A stretch of 64,000 nucleotides of DNA, taken from the NCBI RefSeq assembly GCF_016863275.1, contig NZ_BOOO01000014.1:1-64000 (forward strand), given 5' to 3'. The stretch is from Planotetraspora mira (GTDB taxonomy: Bacteria > Actinomycetota > Actinomycetes > Streptosporangiales > Streptosporangiaceae). The notes under the pieces are model-generated. The model searched no databases, had not been told where the DNA came from, and saw nothing but the letters and a program-made list of their open reading frames with translations. Shown here piece after piece: positions 17,607 to 26,162 of the stretch. The translations under genes were made by a program, and so were the position numbers. The stretch's first letter is position 1. Each line of letters starts with the position of its first letter.

Positions 17607-18042
17607 AAAGACAGAGAACCTACGCAGCGACGCCGGCCTCGCGTCCGCGTTGCGCGTTTCGCTCGCGCGGCTGAACCGTCGGCTGCGCAAGCAGGGCGCG
17701 CACCACTCGCTGACCCCCACCCAACTCGCGACGCTGGCGGCTGTAGAGAGCCACACCGAGATGACCCCCGGAGAGCTGGCGGAGCACGAGAAGGTGCAGC
17801 CGCCCTCGATGACACGGGTGATCGCCAAGCTGGAGGAGCGGGGTCTGCTGGCACGCAAGCCCCACCCGACGGACCGGCGGCAGGTCACCGTCCGCCTGAC
17901 GGAGGCGGGGACGGCGCTGCTCAAGGAGGAGCGCCGGATGAAGGAAGCCTGGCTGGCGCGGCAGCTCAAGGAGTTGACGCCGGAGGAGAGGGCGGCGCTG
18001 CGCGTGGCCGCCCCGATTCTGGCGAGGCTCTCCCAGATGTAG
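17599..18042 (+). CDS. MarR-family transcriptional regulator
   Basis: A 147-residue winged-helix regulator. The core is LTPTQLATLAAVESHTEMTPGELAEHEKVQPPSMTRVIAKLEERGLL, followed by the wing HPTDRRQVTVRLTEAG containing the conserved D-R pair. MarR proteins usually repress an adjacent exporter until a small aromatic ligand binds. The start is ATG 17599, with AAAGG upstream inside an inverted repeat. The stop is five bases before the MFS exporter start, so the two form an operon, which supports a role in exporter control. Confidence 0.9.
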   Translation: MLTKTENLRSDAGLASALRVSLARLNRRLRKQGAHHSLTPTQLATLAAVESHTEMTPGELAEHEKVQPPSMTRVIAKLEERGLLARKPHPTDRRQVTVRLTEAGTALLKEERRMKEAWLARQLKELTPEERAALRVAAPILARLSQM

Positions 18043-18047
18043 GGGGG

Positions 18048-19301
18048 ATGTTCCGCTCGCTGCGCAACTACAACTACCGGCTGTTCGCGGCCGGTGGTGT
18101 GGTGTCCAACGTCGGCACCTGGATGCAGCGGACGGCGCAGGACTGGCTGGTCCTCGACCTCACAGGCGGCAGCGGCTCCGCGCTCGGCGTGACCGTCGCG
18201 CTGCAGTTCCTGCCGGTGATGTTGTTCGGCCTGTGGGGCGGGATGCTCGCGGACCGCTACCCCAAGCGGCGCGTGCTGGTCGTCGCCCAGACGCTGATGG
18301 GCCTGCTCGCGCTCAGCATGGGCGTGCTCGTCCTGACCGGTTCCGTGCAGGTGTGGCACGTCTACGTGATGGCCTTCACCCTCGGCCTGGTCTCCTGTGT
18401 CGAAGTCCCGACGCGGCAGTCGTTCGTCGTGGAGATGGTGGGCCGCAAGGACCTGCCGAACGCGATCGCGCTCAACAGTTCGACGTTCAACCTGGCCAGG
18501 GTCGTCGGCCCCGCCGTCGCGGGCGTGCTCATCTACTGGATGGGGACCGGCCCGATCTTCCTGCTGAACGCGGTGTCGTTCGCCGCCGTGATCACCGGGC
18601 TGATCCTGATGCGGGGGTCGGAGCTGCGCAGCCCCGAGCCGGTTCCGCGGGCCAGAGGCCAGCTCAGGGAGGGGCTGCGCTACGTCTTGGAGCGGCCGGA
18701 CCTCCTGCTGCCGCTGCTCATCGTCGGTTTCATGGCGATCTTCGCGCAGAGCTTCACGACCAGCATCGCCCTCATGGCCAGGGAGGTGTACGGCGCGGGC
18801 GCGTCGTCGTTCGGCATCGCGTCCAGCGCGTTCGCCGTGGGGGCCCTCGGGGGCGCGTTGCTGGCGGCCCGGCGGGTCAAGCAGAGCCGCCGGTTCCTGC
18901 TCGCCGGATCCGCGTGCTTCGGCGTCTTCCAGATCGCCGCCGGGCTCGCTCCCGACTACGCGGCTTTCCTGCTCCTGCTGGTCCCGGCGGGGATGGCCAT
19001 GATCACGGTCAACACCACCGCGAACACCATGGTGCAACTCGGTTCGTCGCCGGAGATGCGCGGCCGGGTCATGGGGATCTACGTGCTCGTCTTCACGGCG
19101 GGAGCGCCCGTCGGGTCGCCGCTCGTGGGATGGCTGGCCGAGTCGGCGGGCCCCCGGGTCGCGGTCGTGATCGCCGGCGCGCTGAGTGTCGTGGGCGTCG
19201 GCCTCGCCGCACTGCTGACCAAGGTCGTCGCCGCCCGTGCGGCCGCTGGGGAACAATCGGTCAGTGAGCAGGTTGTTCCTGGCGCTGTTGCCGCCGTCTG
19301 A
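18048..19301 (+). CDS. MFS exporter (EntS/MFS_3 type)
   Basis: A 417-residue major facilitator. It begins MFRSLRNYNYRLFAAGGVVSNVGTWMQRTAQDWLVLDL, the hallmark of the MFS_3 exporter group, and has the loop motif GGMLADRYPKRRVL. Twelve hydrophobic segments are expected. Members export siderophores, drugs and metabolites; the substrate here is unknown. The start is ATG 18048 with AGGGGGG directly upstream; the open frame before it is only read-through of marR. The 3' end overlaps the next gene by 38 bases. Confidence 0.88.
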   Translation: MFRSLRNYNYRLFAAGGVVSNVGTWMQRTAQDWLVLDLTGGSGSALGVTVALQFLPVMLFGLWGGMLADRYPKRRVLVVAQTLMGLLALSMGVLVLTGSVQVWHVYVMAFTLGLVSCVEVPTRQSFVVEMVGRKDLPNAIALNSSTFNLARVVGPAVAGVLIYWMGTGPIFLLNAVSFAAVITGLILMRGSELRSPEPVPRARGQLREGLRYVLERPDLLLPLLIVGFMAIFAQSFTTSIALMAREVYGAGASSFGIASSAFAVGALGGALLAARRVKQSRRFLLAGSACFGVFQIAAGLAPDYAAFLLLLVPAGMAMITVNTTANTMVQLGSSPEMRGRVMGIYVLVFTAGAPVGSPLVGWLAESAGPRVAVVIAGALSVVGVGLAALLTKVVAARAAAGEQSVSEQVVPGAVAAV

Positions 19302-19821
19302 CGCGCTGGAGGAGGTCGCCGCGGCGATCGGCCCCGTGCGGGCCGAATGGCCGGGCCTGCGCTGGATCGACCCGGCCCTGTGGCACGTGACCCTCGCCTT
19401 CCTCGGCGAGGTCCCCGACCGGGTGCTGCCCGACCTGCACGTACGGCTGGCCAGAGCCGCATCCCGCCACCCGCCGGCGACGTTGTCGTTCGCGGGGTCC
19501 GGAGCCTTTCCCTCTCCCGCTCACGGGAGGGTCTTCTGGACCGGCCTCGGCGGCGGCCCGTCGCTGAAGGGGCTGGCGGACTCGCTCGCGGCGGGGGCGC
19601 GGCGGGCCGGGGCGATGGAGAAGGACCGCATGCGGTTCCATCCCCACCTCACCCTGGCCCGCTCAAGGGACGGGGCCGACCTGTGGCCCCTGGTCCGCGC
19701 CACGAGCACGTTCAGCGGGCGCCCCTGGGAGGCGAGAGCCGTACATCTGATGCGAAGCCACCTTGGGCCGCGCGTTCGTTACGAGCCGGTCGAGGCGTAT
19801 TCACTCGGTCGTCGCGACTAG
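19264..19821 (+). CDS. thpR: RNA 2',3'-cyclic phosphodiesterase (2H family)
   Basis: A 185-residue 2H phosphoesterase. Two HxTx motifs are present, HVTL (residues 41-44) and HLTL (128-131), and form the catalytic pair. The N-terminal SRLFLALLPP and the LGEV after motif one are typical of the LigT/ThpR group, which opens cyclic phosphate ends of RNA. The start is GTG 19264, inside the exporter gene; upstream codons in frame are unlike the family. It is the third gene of the MarR/MFS unit. It could be an accidental passenger, because ThpR has no known link to export. Confidence 0.85.
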   Translation: MSRLFLALLPPSDALEEVAAAIGPVRAEWPGLRWIDPALWHVTLAFLGEVPDRVLPDLHVRLARAASRHPPATLSFAGSGAFPSPAHGRVFWTGLGGGPSLKGLADSLAAGARRAGAMEKDRMRFHPHLTLARSRDGADLWPLVRATSTFSGRPWEARAVHLMRSHLGPRVRYEPVEAYSLGRRD

Positions 19822-19831
19822 GCTCCTTGCC

Positions 19832-19915
19832 GTGGATCGTCCTCGTCGCTGGTTGCTGCCCACGGTGCTCGCGCTGCTCGTGCTCATCGTGGTGGTCGGG
19901 ACACTGGTGGGATGA
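19832..19915 (+). CDS. Possible 27-residue single-span membrane peptide
   Basis: A GTG at 19832 opens 27 codons: a basic head VDRPRRW and one hydrophobic span of about 18 residues, ending VGTLVG. It lies 10 bases after thpR. No strong ribosome site is visible apart from GGCTCC, so expression is uncertain. The basic-in, hydrophobic layout and compact position argue that it may be real. Confidence 0.35.
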   Translation: MDRPRRWLLPTVLALLVLIVVVGTLVG

Positions 19916-19931
19916 CGCGGGCGGTCGACCC

Positions 19932-20903
19932 CTACCAGGCGTACGCCTCGGGGGCGGCGTGGCCGGGACCGGGGAAGATCTCGTCGAGACGGGCGAGCGC
20001 GTCTTCGTCGATCCCCGTGTGCATGACCTGGTTCGCGCCCTCGAGTTGCCCGAGCGTGCGCGGCCCGATGATCGGAGCGACGACGGCCGGCTGGCAGAGC
20101 AGCCAGGCGAGCGCCACCACGGTGGGATCCGCGCCGATCTCCGCGCAGAACGCCTCGTACTCCTCGATCTTGCTCCGGTGCTTGTCCACCTCGGCGAGCA
20201 TGGTGTCGGTGCCGGACCGCCCCTTCTCGATCTTCTTCAGCACGCCGGAGAGCAGGCCGCCCGCGAGAGGGCTCCACGGGATCACGCCGATGCCGTAGTC
20301 CTCCGCGGCCGGCAGGAGTTCGAGTTCGGGCAGGCGGTTGAGCAGGTTGTAGTGCGTCTGCTCGCTGACCAGGCCGAGGAAGTTCCGGCGCCGGGCGGCC
20401 TCCTGGGCCTTGGCGAGGTGCCATCCGGCGAAGTTCGACGAACCGACGTAAAGGATCTTGCCCTGCTGCCGCAGGACCTCCATGGCCTCCCAGAACTCGT
20501 CGAACGGCGTGTTCCTGTCGATGTGGTGGGCCTGGTAGAGGTCGATGTAGTCGGTCTGCAGGCGCTTCAGTGAGGCGTCGGCGGCCCGGCGGATGCTCAG
20601 TGCCGACAGTCGGCGCTCGTTCGGCCAGTCGCCCATGATGCTGTAGACCTTGGTCGCGATGACGGTCCGCTCCCGGCGTCCGCCCCCCTTCGCGAACCAC
20701 CGGCCGATGATCTGCTCGGTGACACCTTCGCCCTTCTTCTGGCCGTAGGTGTTGGCGGTGTCGAAGAAGTTGATCCCGAGTTCGTGGGCGCGATCCATGA
20801 TCGCGTGTGAGTCGTCCTCGGTGGTCTGCGGGCCGAAGTTCATCGTGCCGAGGCAGAGCCTGCTGACCTGTAGACCGGTTCGTCCAAGTTGTTGATATTC
20901 CAC
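19932..20903 (-). CDS. Aldo/keto reductase
   Basis: A 323-residue NADPH-dependent TIM-barrel oxidoreductase. The catalytic tetrad is visible as D48 and Y53 (FFDTANTYG), K85 (ATKVY) and H127 (YQAHHID). It has the standard C-terminal cofactor segment (PIIGPRTLGQLEGA). The closest type is the YajO/AKR11-14 group, which reduces aldehydes and ketones. The start is ATG 20903. It is divergent from a secreted protein gene, with 54 bases between the starts. Confidence 0.9.
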   Translation of the reverse strand: MEYQQLGRTGLQVSRLCLGTMNFGPQTTEDDSHAIMDRAHELGINFFDTANTYGQKKGEGVTEQIIGRWFAKGGGRRERTVIATKVYSIMGDWPNERRLSALSIRRAADASLKRLQTDYIDLYQAHHIDRNTPFDEFWEAMEVLRQQGKILYVGSSNFAGWHLAKAQEAARRRNFLGLVSEQTHYNLLNRLPELELLPAAEDYGIGVIPWSPLAGGLLSGVLKKIEKGRSGTDTMLAEVDKHRSKIEEYEAFCAEIGADPTVVALAWLLCQPAVVAPIIGPRTLGQLEGANQVMHTGIDEDALARLDEIFPGPGHAAPEAYAW

Positions 20904-20957
20904 CGCGCCAGACTATGCAGCGACGCGGAGGGCTGGCGCATCGGGAATGATTGCCGC

Positions 20958-21995
20958 ATGGGGATCTCGCCGGTGAATCGGGTCAAGAGGGCGTTCTGGC
21001 CGGTGGCGTGTCTCCTCGCCGTCTCCTTCGCCGTTCTGTCTCCGCCGGTGAGCGCACACGCCGACGACGACAAGCACCTCTTCACGATCAAGGACAAACG
21101 CGTCACCGAGTCCAGCGGGCTGGCGTTCTCGCCGACGCACAAGGGCGTCGTCTACACGCACAACGACAGCGGCGGCTCACCGACCGTCTACGCCGTGGGT
21201 CTCGACGGCCGGACGCGGGCGGCCTTCACCCTCGCCGGTGCGGTCGCCAGGGACTGGGAGGCGATGGCGACCTCCGTCGACGCCAAGACAGGCCGGGGCG
21301 TGTTGTGGATCGGCGACATCGGCGACAACCTGGATGGCGCCTGGCCGGACATCTCCGTGTACAAGGTCGTCGAGCCTCGCACGCTGGCCGACGCGACGCT
21401 CCAGGCGACCCGTTACCGCTTCCGCTACAAGGACGGCGCCCGCAACGCCGAGGGCCTGATGGTCGACCCCCGCTCCGGCCGGCTCTACGTCGTGAGCAAG
21501 GAAATCGACGGGTCGATCTACCAGGCGCCCGCGAAGCTGCGGACCGACAGGGTGAACGTGCTCCGCCGGGTCGGGTCCGCCCCCATCATGGCCACCGACG
21601 CCGCCTTCGCCCCCGACGGTTCGAGCTTCGTGATCAGGACGTACTTCTCCGCCTCGGTCTTCCGCTCGCCCGACCATCTGATCGCGCACGTGACGATGCC
21701 GCCCCTGAACCAGTCCGAGTCCGTCACCTACACGCCGGACGGCACCGCCCTGCTGACGGGTTCCGAGGGTGCGCGGAGCCCGGTCTATGAGGTGCCGCTC
21801 CCGTCCGAGGCCCGTGCGCGACCCGCGACGGCCACCCGCTCTCCGACGGCCACCCCGGCTGCGCGGAACTCGACCGCGGCGGCAGAGAAGGCCGGCGACA
21901 CCGGCGTCCCGGCCTCGATGATCGTCTTATGGGTGGCGGTCGCCGCCGGAGCGATCGGTGTGATCCTCGTGATCGCCTGGCGGACCGCCCGCTGA
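20958..21995 (+). CDS. Secreted, C-terminally anchored beta-propeller-like protein
   Basis: A 345-residue exported protein. A signal peptide covers about residues 1-32 (basic NRVKRAF, hydrophobic core, then VSAHADD). The body contains TESSGLAFSPTHKGVVYTHNDSGG, DWEAMATSVDAKTGRGVLWIGDIGDN and GLMVDPRSGRLYVVSKE. These repeat-like strands are found in esterase-like or SdiA-type propellers. A Thr/Ala-rich linker precedes a membrane anchor at about 320-342 with a short basic tail. Function is unknown; carbohydrate or lipid contact at the cell surface is only a guess. Confidence 0.75.
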   Translation: MGISPVNRVKRAFWPVACLLAVSFAVLSPPVSAHADDDKHLFTIKDKRVTESSGLAFSPTHKGVVYTHNDSGGSPTVYAVGLDGRTRAAFTLAGAVARDWEAMATSVDAKTGRGVLWIGDIGDNLDGAWPDISVYKVVEPRTLADATLQATRYRFRYKDGARNAEGLMVDPRSGRLYVVSKEIDGSIYQAPAKLRTDRVNVLRRVGSAPIMATDAAFAPDGSSFVIRTYFSASVFRSPDHLIAHVTMPPLNQSESVTYTPDGTALLTGSEGARSPVYEVPLPSEARARPATATRSPTATPAARNSTAAAEKAGDTGVPASMIVLWVAVAAGAIGVILVIAWRTAR

Positions 21996-22025
21996 GGCAG
22001 GCGGCGCGGTGAGTGCCCGCGGCTG

Positions 22026-22394
22026 TCAGTGCCGGAGCTTCTCGGTGAACCTCTCGCCACGAAGGGCCCGTTCGACGAGATCGACGGCCTGCGCGAGCCG
22101 TACGAGCCGGGGACCCTCGCTGCGGTAGGCCTCGAGCACCGCCTCGACGGCGTGCGGAGGCAGATGATCCTTCAGGTCGACGGCGGCGCCCCGATAGCCC
22201 TCCCTGGCGGCCTGGATCGACGCGCGCACGTGGTGGCCGGCCATCCGCGCCAGCGCGATCGGGTGACGCCGTAGCACTCCATAGGCGCGGTAGTCCGGCG
22301 GCACCGCGTCGAGCAGCCACGCCATCGCGGACAGTTCCCAGTCGGGGCTGTCGGGCGGGCGGACCTCATGCGGCCATTCCGGCGGCACGTACAT
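22026..22394 (-). CDS. Conserved hypothetical protein (actinobacterial, 122 aa)
   Basis: A 122-residue soluble protein. It begins MYVPPEWPHEVRPPDSPDWE and contains AMAWLLDAVPPDYRAYGVLRRHPIALARMA and LVRLAQAVDLVERALRG. I know this as a recurrent actinobacterial hypothetical protein without assigned function. ATG 22394 is preferred over an upstream GTG at 22466 because similarity to the family begins there. It is divergent from the lhgO gene, and the starts are about 120 bases apart. Confidence 0.75.
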   Translation of the reverse strand: MYVPPEWPHEVRPPDSPDWELSAMAWLLDAVPPDYRAYGVLRRHPIALARMAGHHVRASIQAAREGYRGAAVDLKDHLPPHAVEAVLEAYRSEGPRLVRLAQAVDLVERALRGERFTEKLRH

Positions 22395-22512
22395 GGCCGC
22401 CAGTCTACCGAACGTCAGTTCGATCTCGGGTGAGTGGCAGACGAGTCCGCGAGGGCTGGGGGACAATGGCGGGCGTGGTGCCCTTATTCAGCCTTTTGTC
22501 CGCCGGAGCGAC

Positions 22513-23703
22513 ATGAAGCTTGGAATCATCGGTGCGGGAATCCTCGGTCTGGCCGTCGCCAGGGAGATGGCGCGATCGGGCGCCGAGGTGACCGTGCTGG
22601 ACAAGGAAGCCGAGGTCGCGGCCCACCAGACCGGGCACAACAGCGGGGTCGTCCACGCGGGGATCTACTACACCCCGGGTTCCCTGAAGGCGACCCTCTG
22701 CCGGGACGGCATGGCGATGCTCAGGGAGTATTGCGCCGAGCACGGGTTGCCGTACGACGAGGTCGGCAAACTCGTCGTCGCGTCCACCCGCTCCGAGATG
22801 GCGGGACTGCGCCGGATAGCCGATCGCGCCAGGGAGAACCAGGTGCCGGGCATCGCGGAGGTCGACGCCCTCGGCCTGCGGGAGATCGAGCCGGACGCGG
22901 TCGGCGTCGGCGCGGTCCACTCCCCGCACACCGCGATCACCGACTTCCCGGCCATCGCGCGCCGCCTCGCCGCCGACGTGACGGACACGGGCGGCACCGT
23001 ACGGCTCTCGCATCCGGTCCGGGGCATCAGGGAGACGTCCCGGGGGGTCGAGGTCGTGGCGGGCACGTCGCGGTTCACCTTCGACCGGGTGATCTCCTGC
23101 GCGGGGCTCGGCACCGACAGGGTGGCGGCCATGGCCGCGGCGCCGGGTGACGTGCGGATCATCCCCTTCCGCGGTGAGTACTACAAGCTGACGGACACGG
23201 CGAAGACCATGGTGCGCGGGCTGATCTATCCCGTGCCCGACCCCCGTTATCCGTTCCTGGGCGTGCACCTGACCCGCAGGATCGACGGCGAGGTGCTGGT
23301 CGGGCCCAACGCGGTGCTGGCGCTGGCCCTCGAGGGCTACTCGTGGGGCGACGTCTCCCTCAAGGATCTGCGGCGGATCGTGACCTGGCCGGGCACCCGG
23401 CGGATGGCGGCGACGCACTGGCGCACCGGGGTGCGGGAGGTGTACGGCTCGCTCGCGAAGGGGTCGTTCCTGTCAGCCGCGCGGCGTTACGTTCCCGCGC
23501 TGACCTCCGGCGACATCGTCAGGACGCGAGGGGGAGTCCGGGCTCAGGCCGTGGCGCGGGACGGGGCGCTGCTCGACGACTTCGCCATCGACGTGCACGG
23601 ACGGATCGTCCTGGTCAGGAACGCCCCTTCACCTGCCGCGACGTCCAGCCTGGCCATCGCCCGGCATATCGCCTTAACGGCTGCCTTAACTTCGAACTCC
23701 TAA
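22513..23703 (+). CDS. lhgO: L-2-hydroxyglutarate oxidase
   Basis: A 396-residue FAD enzyme of the DAO superfamily. The dinucleotide-binding motif GAGILGLAVAREMA is near the N-terminus, followed by HQTGHNSGVVHAGIYYTPGSLKA, the signature of L-2-hydroxyglutarate oxidases. Later RGEYYKL and GPNAVLALALEGY also match. It oxidises L-2-hydroxyglutarate to 2-oxoglutarate, a metabolite-repair reaction at the membrane. The start is ATG 22513, preceded by CCGGAG. The next gene begins 13 bases downstream, but it encodes a two-component system with no obvious link. Confidence 0.9.
   Translation: MKLGIIGAGILGLAVAREMARSGAEVTVLDKEAEVAAHQTGHNSGVVHAGIYYTPGSLKATLCRDGMAMLREYCAEHGLPYDEVGKLVVASTRSEMAGLRRIADRARENQVPGIAEVDALGLREIEPDAVGVGAVHSPHTAITDFPAIARRLAADVTDTGGTVRLSHPVRGIRETSRGVEVVAGTSRFTFDRVISCAGLGTDRVAAMAAAPGDVRIIPFRGEYYKLTDTAKTMVRGLIYPVPDPRYPFLGVHLTRRIDGEVLVGPNAVLALALEGYSWGDVSLKDLRRIVTWPGTRRMAATHWRTGVREVYGSLAKGSFLSAARRYVPALTSGDIVRTRGGVRAQAVARDGALLDDFAIDVHGRIVLVRNAPSPAATSSLAIARHIALTAALTSNS
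23671..23690 (+). promoter_or_regulatory. Direct repeat before the first two-component operon
   Basis: GCCTTAAC occurs at 23671-23678 and again at 23683-23690, a 12-bp period close to the direct repeats bound by OmpR/PhoB dimers. It lies inside the end of lhgO, 27-46 bases before the response regulator start. It is a candidate self-regulation site for that regulator. Confidence 0.35.
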
Positions 23704-23716
23704 AGTGCTGGATGCC

Positions 23717-24427
23717 ATGGTCACTGCATCTCCCGAAGCTCGGCTGCTCGTCGTAGAGGACGAGCCCAACATCCTGGAACTCCTGGCTGCCAGCCTCCGG
23801 TTCGCGGGATTCGACGTCAACACCGCCTCCAACGGAGGCGAGGCGGTCGCGGCCGCCCAGCGTCACCGGCCCGACCTGATCGTTCTCGACGTCATGCTGC
23901 CCGACATGGACGGTTTCGACATCGTGCGCAGGCTCCGCGGCGGGGGTACGCACACCCCGGTGGTCTTCCTCACCGCGAGAGACGCGACGGAGGACAAGGT
24001 CCGCGGTCTCACGCTCGGCGGGGACGACTACGTGACCAAGCCCTTCAGCCTCGAAGAGGTCGTCGCGAGGATCAGAGCCGTGCTCCGCCGGACGAGCGGC
24101 GACCCGATGGCGATCGCCCCCCGGCTGACCTTCGCCGACATCGAGCTTGACGAGGAGTCGCACGAGGTGTGGCGCGCGGGGGCCGCCGTCCCGCTGTCGC
24201 CGACCGAGTTCAAGCTGTTGCGGTACTTCATGGCCAACGCAGGAAGAGTCCTGTCCAAGGCGCAGATTCTGGACCACGTGTGGGACTACGACTTCCGCGG
24301 TGACGCCGGAATCGTCGAGTCCTACGTCTCGGTGTTGCGCCGCAAACTCGACAACGCCCATCCGCGGCTCATCCACACCCTCCGGGGAGTCGGATACGTC
24401 ATGCGGACACCGCCGTCCGCCGCCTGA
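23717..24427 (+). CDS. OmpR/PhoB-family response regulator (two-component system 1)
   Basis: A 236-residue regulator. The receiver domain is residues 8-125 with phospho-acceptor D58 (LIVLDVMLPDMDG), acidic pair E14-D15 and switch lysine in DDYVTKPF. The C-terminal winged helix holds SPTEFKLLRYFMANAGRVLSK and GVGYVM. Start options are GTG 23705 and ATG 23717; neither has a good ribosome site, and I use the ATG. It is followed after five bases by its histidine kinase. It is closely similar to the regulator at 32.0 kb, so the two are probably duplicates flanking the ABC efflux block. Confidence 0.92.
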   Translation: MVTASPEARLLVVEDEPNILELLAASLRFAGFDVNTASNGGEAVAAAQRHRPDLIVLDVMLPDMDGFDIVRRLRGGGTHTPVVFLTARDATEDKVRGLTLGGDDYVTKPFSLEEVVARIRAVLRRTSGDPMAIAPRLTFADIELDEESHEVWRAGAAVPLSPTEFKLLRYFMANAGRVLSKAQILDHVWDYDFRGDAGIVESYVSVLRRKLDNAHPRLIHTLRGVGYVMRTPPSAA

Positions 24428-24432
24428 GCGTC

Positions 24433-26052
24433 GTGTCGGGGCGCACGCCGCTGCGGATCCGGCTGAGCGCGGCCATGCTGGCGCTGGTCGCCGTGGCCAT
24501 GGCCGTCATCGGCGTGGGCAGCGTCTCCGCCCTCCGTCACTACCTCGTGTCCCGCGTGGACATGCAGCTCGAGATGGTCACCGCCGACGTGGCCGTGCGG
24601 CTGGAACGCGGGCCCGCACTCCTGGCCAGGCTCAGGGTCCCGCCGGAGGGCCGCGTCGAGGTCCGCGACGCCACGGGAAAGATGATCGCCGCGCAGGCGG
24701 GGATGGCCGTCGAGAGCCTCCCCGGCCCGGCCGCCGTCAGCTCGCAGACCCCCCGGACCGTCCCGGCGGTGTCGGGTGACGGGTTGTGGCGCGCGCGGGT
24801 GGTTCCCGTCAGCGGCCTCGGCAGCGTGGTCGTCGCCGTCGACTTCGCCTCCGTGCGTCAGATCACGGGCCGGCTCGCGCTCATCGAACTGCTGGTCGGC
24901 GGCGTCGTGATGGTCGTGCTCGCCGTCGTCGGCGTCCTGATCGTACGGCGGAGCCTGCGCCCGCTGACGGAGATCGAGCGGACGGCGGAGGACATCGCCC
25001 AAGGCGACCTCAGCAGCCGGATCCCGGATCGCGACCCCCGCACCGAGGTCGGCCGGCTGGCCCGCTCGCTGAACGGCATGCTGGCGCAGATCGAGACGGC
25101 CTTCGAGGCCCGCGCGGCGTCGGAGGCGTCCGCGCGCGAGTCGGAGGCCAGGATGCGGCGCTTCGTCGCGGACGCCTCCCACGAGTTGCGGACGCCTCTC
25201 ACGTCCATCAGGGGGTTCGCCGAGTTCCACCGCCAGGTTCCGGACGCCGACACGACCCGGCTGATGGGGCGGATCGAGAGCGAGGCCGCCCGCATGGGCC
25301 TGCTCGTCGAGGACCTCCTGCTGCTCGCCCGCCTGGACCAGCAGCGTCCGCTTCAGTCGGAGCCCGTCGACCTGCTCGCGGTCGCCGCGGACGCCGTCCA
25401 CGACACCAGGATCCTGTGCCCTGACCGGGACGTGTCCCTCGACGTCCAGGGCGACGTGGCGCTCATCGTCATGGGGGACGAGGTGCGGCTGCGGCAGGTC
25501 GTCGGAAACCTGATGAGCAACGCGACCATCCACACTCCCGGCGGGACCCCCATCACGATGCGGCTCGGGACGACGGGCGTGCAGGCGTTCGTCGAGGTCG
25601 CCGACCAGGGGCCCGGGCTCACGAAGGAGGAGGCCGAGCGGGTCTTCGAGCGCTTCTACCGCGCCGATCCGTCGCGGACCAGGCCGTCCGGGGGCAGCGG
25701 GCTCGGGCTGGCCATCGTCGACTCGCTCATCCGGGCGCACGGGGGAGCGGTCAGCGTCCGCACGGCACCGGGCGAGGGCGCGGCCTTCCGCATCGTCGTT
25801 CCGCTCGCGCCCGAGGCTCTGGCCGCCGACGACGGCCTGGACGACGACGGCCTGGACGACGACGGTCTGGACGATGACGGCTTAGACGACGGTGGCCTGG
25901 ACGACGGCGGCTCCGGCGACACCGACCTCGCTGAGGCCTTGTCAGCGGCGGCGGTCCCTGGGGAAGCCGTCACCCCCGCCGTCTCCGGCGAGTTGGAGGC
26001 GCTCCGGCTCGAACCGGAAGCGGTGCCCGCCGTCCCCGAAGCGCCCCGTTAG
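24433..26052 (+). CDS. Sensor histidine kinase with acidic DDGLD repeat tail (two-component system 1)
   Basis: A 539-residue kinase: membrane span 9-35, an outer sensor loop to about 148, span 149-171, HAMP to about 225, and phospho-acceptor H250 in DASHELRTPL. ATPase boxes follow (GNLMSNA, DQGPGL, FERFYR, GSGLGLAIV). After the ATPase domain ends near residue 460 there is an unusual 75-residue tail. It begins with five to six copies of the pentapeptide DDGLD and ends in Ala/Glu/Pro-rich sequence. The tail is absent from the paralogous kinase at 32.7 kb. The start is GTG 24433. The sensed signal is unknown, but linkage to the MacAB-type block suggests envelope stress or a peptide. Confidence 0.9.
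   Translation: MSGRTPLRIRLSAAMLALVAVAMAVIGVGSVSALRHYLVSRVDMQLEMVTADVAVRLERGPALLARLRVPPEGRVEVRDATGKMIAAQAGMAVESLPGPAAVSSQTPRTVPAVSGDGLWRARVVPVSGLGSVVVAVDFASVRQITGRLALIELLVGGVVMVVLAVVGVLIVRRSLRPLTEIERTAEDIAQGDLSSRIPDRDPRTEVGRLARSLNGMLAQIETAFEARAASEASARESEARMRRFVADASHELRTPLTSIRGFAEFHRQVPDADTTRLMGRIESEAARMGLLVEDLLLLARLDQQRPLQSEPVDLLAVAADAVHDTRILCPDRDVSLDVQGDVALIVMGDEVRLRQVVGNLMSNATIHTPGGTPITMRLGTTGVQAFVEVADQGPGLTKEEAERVFERFYRADPSRTRPSGGSGLGLAIVDSLIRAHGGAVSVRTAPGEGAAFRIVVPLAPEALAADDGLDDDGLDDDGLDDDGLDDGGLDDGGSGDTDLAEALSAAAVPGEAVTPAVSGELEALRLEPEAVPAVPEAPR
25828..25914 (+). repeat. 15-bp tandem repeat encoding DDGLD in the kinase tail
   Basis: Units of GACGACGGCCTGGAC recur about five and a half times with small changes, in phase with the codons. 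One unit contains a TTA codon, which is rare in high-GC actinomycetes. Replication slippage could change the copy number in steps of five residues without a frameshift. Confidence 0.85.
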
Positions 26053-26059
26053 CCCGTCG

Positions 26060-26092
26060 GCCTTGTTAGATCGCCAGCCTTGTTAGGTCGCC
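26060..26092 (+). repeat. Short direct repeat between convergent genes
   Basis: GCCTTGTTAGATCGCC (26060-26075) is repeated with one change at 26077-26092, a 17-bp period. The sequence lies between the kinase stop and the adaptor stop. Function is unknown; it overlaps the start of the hairpin below. Confidence 0.6.
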
Positions 26093-26112
26093 GGCCTCGG
26101 ACGGCCGGTGAC
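26087..26112. terminator. Hairpin between convergent kinase and adaptor genes
   Basis: A 10-bp stem (26087-26096 with 26103-26112) with one G-T wobble closes a six-base loop. It sits between two convergent genes, so it probably stops transcription from both. There is no T tract. Confidence 0.5.
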
Positions 26113-26162
26113 CTCGAGGGCCCGCTCGGCGGACCGAAGCCCTGAGGTCAAGCCTGCCGCCC

